Assembly (NCBI GenBank): GCA_035041965.1
Contig: JAPYMA010003015.1
Location: 62,001-126,000 of the forward strand
Direction of reading: 5' to 3'
From: Anisakis pegreffii
Lineage: Eukaryota; Nematoda; Chromadorea; Rhabditida; Anisakidae
DNA: 64,000 bases
Part shown: piece after piece, positions 30,115 through 42,082 of the stretch
Layout: every line of letters begins with the position of its first letter
Numbering within the stretch: the stretch's first letter is position 1
Translations under genes and position numbers: made by a program
Notes under the pieces: generated by a model
Told to the model about the DNA's origin: nothing
The model's input: only the letters and a program-made list of their open reading frames with translations
Database searches by the model: none

Positions 30115-31153
30115 AATGTTGGGTATTTTCAAAGCATTCCCTTGTTATTCGCCGCATTCTCGACTCAGTTCACTGCACACTTCCGAAAACAAGCCCATCT
30201 TATTTGATGTGCTCTTTACACAAAAACTTCCACTCGAAAAGCTTTCGAGCCTCATCATCAAATTGAAGCAATTTTGTCAAAAGTTCCAGTTTTTTATTTA
30301 TTGCTCCTCTTATACCTGTCCTCTTCATTCGTGTTAATGAATTTTCTCATCACTAATTAAGGCTAGAAATGCTTGAATTGGCTTCATATGTTGTTTTTGT
30401 GTGAGGAATCTGGTAAGGAAACCCTACCAGCTCACCGTTTTGCATTCATCATTGTGCAACGCAACTGATAAGAGTATGTGAATTATTTTTTGAACTTTCC
30501 AAACGTTGTCGAAAACTCTCAAAAAATACCACTGGATAATATCGAAAGTATCTGGAATTCTCGAGAAATCTCACTTTAATAACATTCCACTTCTACTGGA
30601 TAGTCCGATTTAATGCAATGATGAGATAACGCTTCATCATGCCTCAGCCGAGTGCTTCCGTTCTTTCATCGTGTAGGCTTAATGTCTTCGTTCAATCGCT
30701 TACTTTTCAACAAATTCTCACGCGACTCTCTCAGTTTCATACCGTATTGCTTTAGCGTCAATTTGTGCCTCACTAAATGAGGACACTGATCAGTGTTGTT
30801 CTCAAGTGACATTTTCGAATATTATTTATTAATTGGTTCACCGACGTGTAATAGACTCCCAACAAGAATTTTCATTTGCTGTAAACATCAGTTGAGGAAT
30901 TGTCGAATGTTAGCGAATGTTCCGGAAATCAAAGTTCCCAGAAGCTCACCAGATAACTGCAGCAACTCACGAGTAGCTGTTGAGTAGCAATCATTGTCTC
31001 ACGCTGAGAATTCCCATTGTTCATTTGTTTTATTTTCTTTTATAATTCATCGTAATCAATGATCGTCACTTAACAACTCAAAAACGTGAATCGCAGATCT
31101 ATCGCGTGCTCAATTGATTACATCCTCATCTAATTTAATAAACGATCAATTCT

Positions 31154-31162
31154 CTTTTGCAG
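31154..31162 (+). promoter_or_regulatory. Probable trans-splice (or 5' UTR) acceptor of the BAHD1-like gene
   Basis: CTCTTTTGCAG ends at 31162. From 31163 there is no ATG until 31306, and the reading frame of that ATG has a TGA stop at 31222-31224, so the coding sequence must begin within this exon, unless an undetected acceptor lies after that stop. The result is a 143-nt 5' UTR behind a strong acceptor, which fits spliced-leader addition or a cis-spliced non-coding first exon. The sequence cannot tell these apart. Confidence 0.5.
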
Positions 31163-31305
31163 TTTGGAGAAGTTCAATCATTATTCATCATCACCTATAT
31201 TCACTTGAAGGCTCGAACACCTGAAAGCAAGCATTATCCATAAAACCAAAGCAATTGACAGAAGCAAGAGGCAGTCGAGTGCTAATCAACAGCAATAAAA
31301 GCAAT

Positions 31306-34300
31306 ATGATATCACCTGCACCGTACATCTTAAATGGTGTTGACGGTAGCATCATAAGCGTAGCTCAACAACTTCACATTGCCACACTTGATCATCGTAA
31401 CTATCATCATCACCACCATCATTTTCTGCAGCATATTAATCAGTACAACGATCACAATCTGAATCATAATCCAATTCAAAATCTTCATTCCCCAGACCAA
31501 CTACGTTATGCTCGTTGCTATGACAATCAGTCAGTATCGCCTCTCTACAGTCCAACCAAATCACACAACACAATCATGCACGATGACGATATTCCGAGTG
31601 CTTTTGTAAGGTTGGTCCCTATTTTCATCTCGTTTTTACAACATTTTGCGGCTCTCTTCCTTGATTATTCCAGTGGCTCAGTGAGCCAAAAGTATAGCTG
31701 TCAGAATTTGATGCTTCGGAATGCGCGAATCCATTCAGTGATTCAGAGGACCCATCTTAATTGAGTTCAAGATAAGGCTTGGACTGAGTTTTATCTCCAT
31801 TCAACTCAGACTCTAGCTACTCTATCGCGAAGTATTTCTGTTATAATGCTTCAATTGCGATATGGTTTTCTTCAATTGCATTAGAAATGTCTCAGTTTTT
31901 GCTCTCATCATCATTCACTGATCAACTTATAATCCAAAAAAAGAGTTCGCCAATCATGCTGCTGTCAAATATGAAAAATTGCTTGAATTCTTTATCAACT
32001 TCGTTAAAGTGCAGCATCATCCCAATAATGCAGTGCAAGGGAAGTGGTTCTCAGTAGCCCATATAGATCGTTTCTAGTAAAGTACAAACTGATAGCCATC
32101 AGCGAGTAGAGCTGAAATTTGAGAATTGATTCGTTGTGAGCATAAAAACACGCGTTCATTTCGACATCCTAATAACACACACAACAATGCCTGACTTCTG
32201 ATGTGAGAAGGGTAACATTTGAAGGGTGTTTGCAAGTAACGTTGCCAGAACTGAAAGTAAGTGCATAAATCATTTATAAGTGAGCATCAAACGCTCACTT
32301 ATTAATATTCTCACAAATAAAACCGATTCAACGAGTGAATGATTCACGATGCTCATTTATTACATTTGATCGATGAATTCATTCAAACAAAAACACATTT
32401 TCTCATCAAGCCAATCAAAAACAGATAGCAAACATTCTCTTTTAGTTCCCTATTTCACGCTTAAACGACCCATCGATTAATTATTCCTTCAGTAGTTTCT
32501 ATCGCTGAATTGGCTAAACGCGTCTGTCAAACAATTTTAATTAATTTTCATTTTCCAGCAAAATTTTCAAGTTTCTCGTTTTCAAACTTTTTTTGAACGA
32601 GTCAAAATCAACTCTCGCACTGATCAAAAAGTGCCATCAGCACTAATGTTGATGCTAAATCCGAATATGTGCTACAAACCTAAGCGACGGAAATTCAAAG
32701 AACATTCAATTCGTTGAGTAATGTTCAAATCCTTCATGATGTTAAAGTGCTTCCATAAGCGTGTATCTGTACTATTCATCTAGTATATCGAACACGATTT
32801 GTAAAACTGTGTTCAGTTTGCTAGTCCGTTCATAAATAAGTGCAAATAGTTGTTGAATGTCATTAAAAATTCACTGAGACCGTTTCCTGAGTGCAGGAAA
32901 TGGAACGAGCTAACATTATTGATGCTGTTTGTTCATCCATTAAAACGAAATTCGAAAAAAAAACAAAACTTTTTCATCTCATAAAAAAATGCTTCCTCGT
33001 TTCCGTGTTTTTGCACCCATTCCATCCACCATATTCACTTTCAGAACACCAATTCTACGACTTCCAAGTGCTGCAGATACGTTTCATCATGCCACTGACA
33101 TGGTTAAAAAGTGTGATCAAAAGTTCACAACTAAACAACCAGAAGAAATCGCTCCACGAAAGAGTTTCGCTCTAGAGAATCTCATTGAAAGTGGTGCGTC
33201 AACGCCCTCAAACGAGCCTAACATGGTAAGTGTGCACACTGAATGCGGTAAACATGATCATAAATCAGGTGCACTCATCTCGGTTTCCATTATCATCGTG
33301 GAGCTCATCGCCAGTCGAGAAGTTGCACTTTCACAATCGTTCTCTAAGTTCTTATTCAGTTGCTCGTCTCCGAAATCCAACTGTTAGATCACAATCGCTC
33401 ATCATCCTCATTCCATAATTTGATTGTATTCGCGTCTCTCAGCTTCATGTTGCTCTCATGAAGTCAACAAAGTGCCATTCAACGTGGGCATTTCGAAAAT
33501 CACTTCAGTGATGAATATTCATGATTGCTTTCTCCATCTCATATCACTATAGCAGATGTTGTGTGAATGTCAGGAAATCGTTGATCAAATCTCATAAACT
33601 CAACTTTCCAACGTAGATAAGCTCTCAAAAGTGCGCGTTCATTGCCTTTAGGGGACGGACGGACACTCTGGTGTTGTACTCTTTTAAAGAGTGTTGAGTG
33701 AATTGGATTTATGACCGTCTTAGATGTGTATGATGCGCATGTAAACGTTTGAAGCAATTCATAAATTCAAGTAAATAACTGGTTAGTGAGCGAGGAGGAC
33801 TGGTTACAATTACAACGAATATGGATTGATATTAGTTGCCAAGTTGCGAGCTGAGGTACAAATACACCGAATCGGTTGCTGTTTACGTTCGTGCTTACCC
33901 GTAATCGTACGATAGTTTCACTTTCCTATCCGGTGGCATTTTTGCGCTTTTTTTGGCCAATATCGCATTTTTATCATTTCTGCTTATGCAATTAAGATAA
34001 ATGACAAACTCATTCATGACAGCGATTATGAGTGTATGAATCAAAAAAAAAAAAATGAGCTCGAATCACCGGTTCATTACTCAGTGTTATCAACGACAAT
34101 GGTGATTATCAGTAGCGAGTAATGAATCATACTGTTGCACTTAAGTTCAGCCTTCTCCAGTGCATGATCCGAGGTGTTTTCTTCGTGGGCAGAGAGGGCA
34201 GCAAATCACTGCATGTGATCATGATAATATCTGCCTTATCTTGCTGATGTGTTTACTCAGTGATCGTGCATCAATCGAAATTTTATCGCTCATAAACGCA

Positions 34301-37300
34301 CTTTTTATGTGACAATATTATCAATGCCTATTGGAGCACTGATGGCAGTTCTTCCGATTAGATCATTTGCAGCATAACTTTCTTCAGAATTTTTGCATTC
34401 TTCACGCATTTTCGATCAAATTCGTCATCACAACTCAGCTGAATATTACCGAATAGGTTTTTTTTTTGAGAAACATTCCATCAGCCTTTATCACCATCCA
34501 CATCACAGTCATATTCAAAAATGTATATTTTACACAAAATTTTTTCAACAATCTCGTCAATATCATCACTTATCCTTATATCTTTCAATTGTCATCTCAC
34601 CACGTTAACATTTCGGTTCCACTAAAGTACAGTTCATAACACAGACTGTTATTGTATATTTATGATTATTCAGTTAATTAGCATTCAAAGCTCACTCCAA
34701 ATTTATGCCTCTTTTATTAAAAATATCACCTTCTTGCTTCCTTGACATTCTTCTTTGCATACATCTGACGGTTATCACAACATTATTAGTAATTTGTTAT
34801 GAAACAACGCTCAACACATTCCAAGTTTACGCCTGTCTTTTATCAAAACATCATTTTCGTGACATCCTTTTCACACAGCTGACGATAGCAGTTATCACAG
34901 CACTATCACTCATTTGTTATGAATGAGGCTTTCACCTGTCTGTTTGTTTTTAAACAAAGTGTTTTTAAACAAATAAAGTCGGTCATTCGTTCAGTGAAGT
35001 GATAACTGACAACTTAAGTGATTCAGCTTAAAACACGTCAATTCAATCTCCCTAACTTCAACACAAGATCAAACTGCTGTGCAGTGGAAATCTGGAATAC
35101 TTTTAAAAATGCGTCGACAGAAAATTTTCAGTGTGTTCATTTTGCAGGCGGAAAATCCGATGCGTAAACGACATCTGTTTCGTATCGATGACATTTTGAC
35201 GCACATATGCGCCTCAAAGCAGCCAAAGTTGGACTATGTGGACGAGCGCAATGTAGCTCATTTCCGGCATTCTCACTCAGCCATCATTCCACCAGCGCCA
35301 ATGACAACAGCAATACAAAACGACAACACAACAACAATGCTTTCTGTTGACACCACACAAGACATTCAGAACAGCGCATCGGCAACGCCTGAAAAGGTGT
35401 GCTGATTCACACTCATCGAATTGAGTGTTTCTCATTAGTTCAGACGACGAACTGACATTTCGAAATGTTTCAGATGATTCATTCAAACGAAAACGTGTTC
35501 TTTTCTAATTTCTCAATCAAACATGATCAAAATTCAAAAAAGCACCTAGCCACAGCAGTGTGCACGTTCAAGATCCTCGTCGTTGCAGTGCACAGTTTCT
35601 TATCGCTATTATCGTCTGTTCCGTTGTCTCGAAGATTCTTCGCGTTTCATTCCCATATGATCAGATAGATTTACCGATATCGTTCCGAAATTCTCAACCA
35701 ATATTTTCTGTCAAATAGATGATCTGTCCATTTTTAAATAGCCGATAGGTTTTTTAGTCGAATAAGTACTGAGTACTATGGTTCTAGGTTGGACTGGTCT
35801 CCAAGGACAGTGATTTCGTCATGATTGTTTAAGAGAACAGAGTTGTTTACGTAATAATTCAATTGAAAATTCTCGAAATACATATTCACATGAATTAGAA
35901 TTAACCACGATTTACGTAAGAGCGTTGTTTTTGTTTCATATTCAGCCGGCACTCGCTCATTTCATAGATCATTTCGCGGAGTTGTCAAGAGGGTCAGTTG
36001 AGGATACGAGCGCAATTTTTTGTTACTTTAACGCTCGGGGCTTGCATTCAGTCTTAAAGTTGAATTGTCAGTGATATCAATAATGAAACTTATCATTCAA
36101 TGCCGTTCAAATTCATTGCCAATTTGATATCTCATACATTTATTTAGGCTCCTGATCATGGTCAGTGGAACCTTCGGGGAGGCTTTCTCGTTGGTCTTTT
36201 AGAAGAGTTTTATCGTTGTCAGCACAGCTAACTTGCTCTGCGCTCAGTACATTCCGCTTGTTTCATTTCAGGAGGAAAGTGTTCATCCACCGTCTCCATC
36301 TGAACTGTCGTCGGTGAACGCTGAAGCTCCTCGTAGCTGTCCATCCGATGGTGTGCCACTTCTGATGGTTGCCGATCCACCGTTGCCTGGCGATTTGTGC
36401 TATCTGAACAAAACCTCAGAGAATAGACATTTATCAGAAATGGACGGCGATTCCACGGACGCGGTGGTTGTTGTCGATATGGACGCATTACCTTGCTTGG
36501 ACGCAGTAGCCGAGCAAACCGACGTGAGTGAAGAACGTCCTGAAACACCGTTAACGCCCTCATTGGATCCCGAGTTCTTGCGTAGACTCGAGGAAGAGGA
36601 CATGCCGAGACGTGTGCTGCGATCGTCAACAATCGCTTCGACGGAACACTCGAAGCACCATGCTGCACAACGATCTGCTGCTGCTGCTGCAGCCTCATCA
36701 CGCCATAAAACCGCATCATTATCCTCATCTCATTCCACCAATAACACCAACAATGCCATTAGTCCTCGTAAACGAAATCCACAATCACGTACTGCAAATC
36801 GAACACCCAAAAAACAAACCACGGTTCGTTTCAGCGTCAACGCCATCATAAAGTTTTATGGCTTAAAAATTTCCTGCAGTTTTTCTGTCTCTGTTGACGT
36901 CATCACCAAAAAGCGATTTACATTTAACCGATGAATTCAATGAGTGAACTTCAAACGCACTTATTCTATGATCCACTTTTTAAGTTTCTCTTTTTTCTGC
37001 TGCAGTCTTTCACCTGTCGTCGTCACATACCCAAATCATTCGCATTGTTACCATGAATTTCGCACATTCCACCAATCAACTGAGTGATTTGCATGATTGC
37101 GTTCAACATACGAGCGTTGAGATTCATGCTTCACGTTCATAACTTCATCATGACGATTCCATGCAGGCGGCACCCGCATCGTCTGGTATTCAGTACGATC
37201 CAATCGAAGTGAAAATAAGCGATGATGTGATCACTCCATGTGCTCCATCATCGAGTGGTCTCAGCAGTGTCTCGAGTGTTTCCAGTTGTGCATCGTATCG

Positions 37301-40300
37301 ATCGAAAGGAAGTCGTAAGAAGAGACGAATCCGAATCGATAAATCCAACTGGAAACCAGTTTGCAGTGGATCTAGGCAGTACGTCTACTTCACGGTAAGG
37401 TTGAGGGTGTTTCCACTCTACTATACCTCCTTCCAGATGTGTTTACATCGAATTTCTGTTAGACGATCATTTTCCAGGCGATTCTATCCTTGTTGGTAGT
37501 CTTTCAACTGAGGTCATGATATTTTTTTCAGTTATGATATGAATATCCAAAATTCTTGTTCAGCCCATCTGAGATTGAAAGATACTTGCATTATCATGGT
37601 GAATATCACTGTGTACTTATAAGGTACCGGTCTCGAAAGAGTTGTTTCACGAATAGAAGTGAATGAATTGTTTCGTTTATTCAGAACGATGTCTCACCGG
37701 TCAAGCGAGTCTGCTATAAAGCAGTTCGTCATGTTCGTGAACCGGAAACACTTCACGTTAGGGATTCGGTGGTTGTGAAAGCACTTGATGGAACCTGTAA
37801 TTATGGCAAAGTAACGCGGATTTTCTTAGACGAAGACTCTGGTTTGTTCATTATTACTAAATGTTCTCTGAAATTCGGGCGTTTTGTGCATCTCTTTTAA
37901 AATATAACCACCTGTCAATGTTCAGCTGTAGTTTCGATTTGCTTTGAAACAATATCATCCACCTTTATAACAATTCCAATAAGAGCTGTTTGTACTCAAC
38001 GATGATCCGTAGGAAAGAAGATTCATGAAATATTTAAAGTAACTTTTGGTTCTGAAATAACGAATGAGTGTGATGAATGATGAATATTTCAGTTATGATT
38101 ATGTTATATTCGCCTTCAGAAATCATTCTGATCAGTCCTGTTGTTCGATTATCCACTTTCTCAAATTGATCAATCGCCCTTCTCATGACCAGTCACTAAA
38201 CATGAAGTGTAGAAACGCAAGAATGCATTTCAGGCAGTCTAATGGCATCAGTGTTATGGTACTACAACAGAGATCAAATTGAAACGGATCCAGCGTTGAT
38301 TAATCCACCGATTGCTGAAAAAGAGCTGTTCGCTTCACGTCATATCGATGTGGTACCACTGGACACCATCGAGGAAATCATTTTCGTCATCACATTCAAC
38401 GAATACGCTCGGTGAGTTCATATTTTATTCATTCAAGCAGTCACCTCATCAGTAGTATGTGTTACAAGCACACGCATTATCACATCAATGAACACACGCA
38501 TCTCATCCACATGTTAGCCTATCTCGGATTACATTCATACCGTTTTCCCTGATCTCTTAGCGGTGCCTTTGATAGCGGGATTTTGCAATCTGTCATCTCT
38601 AAATCGTCAGCTCAGTTGTCAGCGTGTCAGGATGTCGTTCCTTCTTCCGACATCTCTATCCAAATAGCGTCTCTATGTGTTTCGTCAGGTTTTTTCAATA
38701 CAATGACGAAATATTCAGAACAATTCGAAACGACCGCATATCTTCTGATCTGCAAATAAACATTAGATGGATCATTCTGCATAGCTATCATCCATCTCAC
38801 CATTGCACCTCTTTTCGCCTTATCTCATACGATGATTAAGCATTCGTCCTCGAGGGTATTTTCGAAAGCTCTGCTGAAGAATGCATCGTCGTCCATTGTA
38901 TCCCACCAATTATGAATAGTGCAAGTTGAAATTCAGCTCGTTAAAATTGCCTCAGATTACTTATATGAAGTAGAAAGTACTGAATATTTTCGAATTACAA
39001 CGTTGTATTATTCTGTTGGCGCGAGTAGTGTTCGAATTGAATGAATAATCAGAGTCATAAACAAACGGATTAAAAGAATCGTCGAAAGCATACGATTTTG
39101 TTGACTTTTTTCATTTCATCGCACATTCTCTCCACTTTATCCCACATTCTCCCTCACATGACGAAAATCATCCGACAAAACCTTTCATTCAGCGTCGTTC
39201 TCGTCATCGTCCATGAGAACTGCACTCATGCGTGCACTAAATCATTCACTTTTCTGTTGTCATTCCAAATTGAATATTTATATGTACATTCTCAGGGAAT
39301 GTATCATTCACACTGTGATTTGGTAGTTTTTACGAGTAGTATGAACGGAAGAGGTAACGTTAGGTAAGCACATCTGGTATTGCAAAGCTTTTCTGCTGAA
39401 GATGCGTTTACCTTTAGTCAGCCGGTTGGGTGACTAAAAGTAGTCAGCCGGTAGGGTGACTAAAGGTAGTCGGCCGGTAGGTCAGCCGATAGGTTGGGCT
39501 GTTGTTCGAGGAGTTTGAAAAAATAACAGCGCAAATGATCTATCAGCTACCTGTATGGATTAAAGATGCAGTTGAAATGTTCGAATAAATTTTAGCAGAA
39601 CTTCTTAGATATCCAAAAAACGCACTATTTTTCTAAGCGATCCTGAAGTCATGATAGAACGTCATCGTGATGGTGCTTTTCTTTTAACTCGGATATGTAA
39701 ATACATTTACTTGATGGCAACACTCTTTACTCTTCTGTTTTCTGGGTATCATTAGCTCGTACGGGCCTGGCACGGTTTTCATTCGTTTTAATAAGATTTT
39801 CATTCTTTTACATGCTGCTATAATTACTCTCATAGCTTTTATCACCAAAAGTGTTCTCTTGTGCTAATTTCTCATTCATTCCACTCAACAATCAAAGTCA
39901 AATTCTCATTCTATCAAATACACTCTATAATTGATTATTAGACTGTCGAACAATTGCTGTATTGTTGATTTCGGCTGTCAACACTCGTCAACGTATCCAA
40001 TGAATAGTGTATGCTACAGAATGAGAAATTGATTCGAACTGTGAAGTGAAATGAAACGAAGTGAATGAGAAAAACTCATCAATAGAACGATATTCGCATG
40101 TAATAGCTATGAGAGTGAATAGAACACGTCTGAAAAGAATGAGAGTCCATCTGAATTAGTTTGAAGTAATCATGTCATAGAAGTAGCTTTTCACGCAGTC
40201 ATATTCGATTGCAATAATGAGGAACACAACGGTCTAGGGGAAGGCCTAGCCATGTCGTACGCCATCATGGTGTTCTTGTGTTAGGGGGAGGTGGAGGTAA

Positions 40301-41743
40301 CGGTGGCCTGCCAGATCATCAAAAGGGGTAATGGAGCACCCCAACGTGAGAATCACTGTTCTAGACCATTCTTATCAATAACCTGCACAAAACTTCCATA
40401 TAACGCTAAGATACTATCAGAAACTGAAAATTGTCACCATGAACGAAAATGGCCTGTAAAATACCCCATGAGGGTACATGCCCTGTGATCGTATCGAAAT
40501 CAGAGAACCCGTAAAAGTGCATTGCAATTATGCAGTGAATAACAAATTTAAAGGGAATATTATTGACAAACGAATAACGAATGATCAACATTTTTTAATG
40601 AGTTCGTTCAATTCACTATGTTTGATTTGTATTCATGTTCAAGTATTAATGTATTCTTCAAATCGGCAGTGTCAATAGCTGAAATCATGCGCGAATTGTC
40701 ATTCCACATTAACATCAATCGCAAACCACAAATTTAATCGTTTTTCGCTGAATTCGTGATAATGAGAGCTCATTCATCGACTTATCAGCTTGCTGTGTTC
40801 AACTTTCCAATTGCCAACTCGACCGTCATTGCCAAGCGATTCTCTGAATTTATGACGTTTTCATGAGAAAACCATCTTGTTGACAAACTATAGTCTATCT
40901 CCAAAAGTGTTATAGCTGAAATAACATAATTCTCCCTCTATTTAGAGAGCACGAACTAAAATCTGTTGCTATCCAATGAGTGTACTGAATTTGAAGAAAA
41001 ACTTCAAAGTCAATGTTTGACAATTTATTGGAAAGTGTATCTTTCTAGTTATATGGCCGAAAATAAGGTCGACTGTTTACCGAGAGCTCAGCGACCTCGG
41101 GAAGAGGACGAGGTATGGTCGAAGGGCGAAATGGGCTATCCGAGGCGTTCGCTGTTACCTTGCGAAGATACACCAATTGAACTAGTAAGTGATAGTTTCG
41201 ACTTTTATCCGAAGCAGTCATCGGTATTGTATCGATTTCATTCTCTTGAAATATTCAAAAAATGCGAAAAGTTTCGCGAAGCATGATTTACTGAAAGACT
41301 CGACGGTGCTCACCGATGTGATCAAATTCGAATTTCAATTGTATGAAATCGCATTATGATTGATTGCCCTCTCTTACCGGGCTACCACCTCTTGGAAATC
41401 GTATCAAGCACTCGAATCGTATCTCACCTTCTATCAGTTTTTCTCATTCGAACCCTCTTACGATCCAAACCGTTTCGTCTTGAATCAGTACAGAACAACT
41501 ATCATATCCCTTCAGCTATCGTATCATTCATCCTACCAACGATACTGTCTCTCATATCAGCCCCCGATCAGTCCACACTGAAGCTCATTTGGAAAATTCG
41601 CTTCAGAAATCACCAAATTGCAGGTGTATTTCTGTCGTCGTTTATACGATTTCAAACAGAAGAAGATCACCACGAACAAGCCAATCACCAGTCGTAAACT
41701 GCTCACAGCTCGTCGATGTTCATCACATCGAAATTCCTACTGA
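31306..41743 (+). CDS. BAHD1-like BAH-domain chromatin protein, nine exons, about 701 residues
   Basis: Probable nuclear reader of repressive chromatin; human BAHD1 binds H3K27me3 through its BAH domain. Exons: 31306-31610, 33045-33225, 35148-35396, 36272-36823, 37167-37394, 37685-37841, 38234-38411, 41049-41184, 41624-41743; phases agree throughout and TGA ends the frame. The exon 1 donor is AAG|GTTGGT, because the stronger-looking GTAAGG 5 bases earlier breaks the frame. Visible features: His run at residues 34-39; eh1-like FRIDDIL at 173-179; acidic, Pro/Ser-rich region at 246-350; Ala run and basic segments to 429; Ser-rich stretch then basic nuclear-localisation-like KGSRKKRRIRIDK at 476-488; BAH domain about 512-690. 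The BAH part matches BAHD1 at LHVRDSVVVK, VLWYYNRDQ, LFASRH, EEIIFVITFNEYARYMA and VYFCRRLYDF. Presumed methyl-lysine cage residues Y545, W566 and Y568 are kept. Family call is strong; N-terminal exons 1-2 are less certain. Confidence 0.85.
34688..34925. repeat. Diverged tandem duplication, period about 120 bp, in an intron
   Basis: Two adjacent segments (about 34688-34805 and 34806-34925) share the order CTCACTCCAA or CTCAACACATTCCAA, TTTA-GCCT, ATCTGACG or AGCTGACG, GTTATCACA, and ATTTGTTATGAA, with the last anchor exactly 120 bases apart. It lies in the intron between exons 2 and 3 of the BAHD1-like gene. Downstream, GTTTTTAAACAAA is repeated twice (34947-34971). No coding content. Confidence 0.6.
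39417..39495. repeat. 26-bp minisatellite in an intron of the BAHD1-like gene
   Basis: Two 26-base units start GTCAGCCGG at 39417 and 39443, differing at two positions. They are followed by two 12-base partial units (39469 and 39481, GTCGGCCGGTAG and GTCAGCCGATAG) and decayed sequence. The unit contains GTCA and TGAC in opposite orientation, so each unit can fold. It is G+C-richer than its surroundings. Confidence 0.8.
40231..40369. mobile_element. Possible small inverted-repeat element containing hAT-like copy 2
   Basis: The segment 40282-40369 aligns with the repeat at 12487-12572, including GTGAGAATCACTGT near the right end. The right edge CTAGACC (40361-40367) is mirrored by GGTCTAG at 40231-40237, giving a possible element of about 137 bp with short terminal inverted repeats. 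It sits in the large intron between exons 7 and 8 of the BAHD1-like gene. No target-site duplication is seen and the terminal repeat is only 7 bases, so the left boundary is uncertain. The minus-strand end reads CAGTGATTCTCACG, like hAT-family termini. Confidence 0.45.
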
Positions 41744-42076
41744 ATTCAATCCATAAATCCGGCAGCTATCAATATGAAAGGATTAATGATTATTATTATC
41801 GTCGTCGTCGTCGTCATCATTCGAATGAAAGATCTCTTTTCAATCATTTTTGTTACCATCATGAACATTATCATCACCATTTTTTTTTCTCAAACTGTTC
41901 TTATGGAACAACTTTACGCTCGTTCTCAGTCGTCTATTTCTTGTCCTATTTGTTTGTGTTTTGCTTCGTATATTATTTGGACGTTGAGTGCCTCTCGTTG
42001 GGCACGAAAAAAATGCATACATAATTCTATAAATTTTTGTTTATGTATAAATGCGTAATTTCAATTTGATTCTGTG

Positions 42077-42082
42077 AATAAA
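42077..42082 (+). terminator. Poly(A) signal of the BAHD1-like gene
   Basis: AATAAA lies 333 bases after the TGA stop at 41741-41743, in the right orientation for the 3' end of the gene. Cleavage would be expected roughly 10-20 bases downstream. Confidence 0.6.

Larger units (their letters stand above)
1..31162. other. Long gene-poor region upstream of the BAHD1-like gene
   Basis: No open frame in these 31 kb combines a recognisable protein family with matching splice sites. Open frames are short (the longest are about 100-110 codons), scattered on both strands and low in complexity, as expected by chance in A+T-rich DNA. What can be named is simple repeats, hairpins and hAT-like repeat fragments, listed separately. 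The stretch may hold regulatory DNA, non-coding transcripts or unrecognised small exons, but the sequence alone shows none of these clearly. Confidence 0.6.

Noticed and set aside
31255..31305. Start of the BAHD1-like protein at TTG 31255
   Set aside because: A non-ATG start is unnecessary: ATG 31306 is in the same frame and is the first ATG after the acceptor.
31606..31673. 68-base intron in exon 1 of the BAHD1-like gene (GTAAGG to ATTCCAG)
   Set aside because: Joining these sites leads to a stop codon eight codons later, while the donor at 31611 joins exon 33045 in frame.
36228..36728. 166-codon minus-strand open frame
   Set aside because: It lies wholly opposite exon 4 of the BAHD1-like gene and has biased, Arg-rich composition; it is an antisense shadow of a real coding exon.
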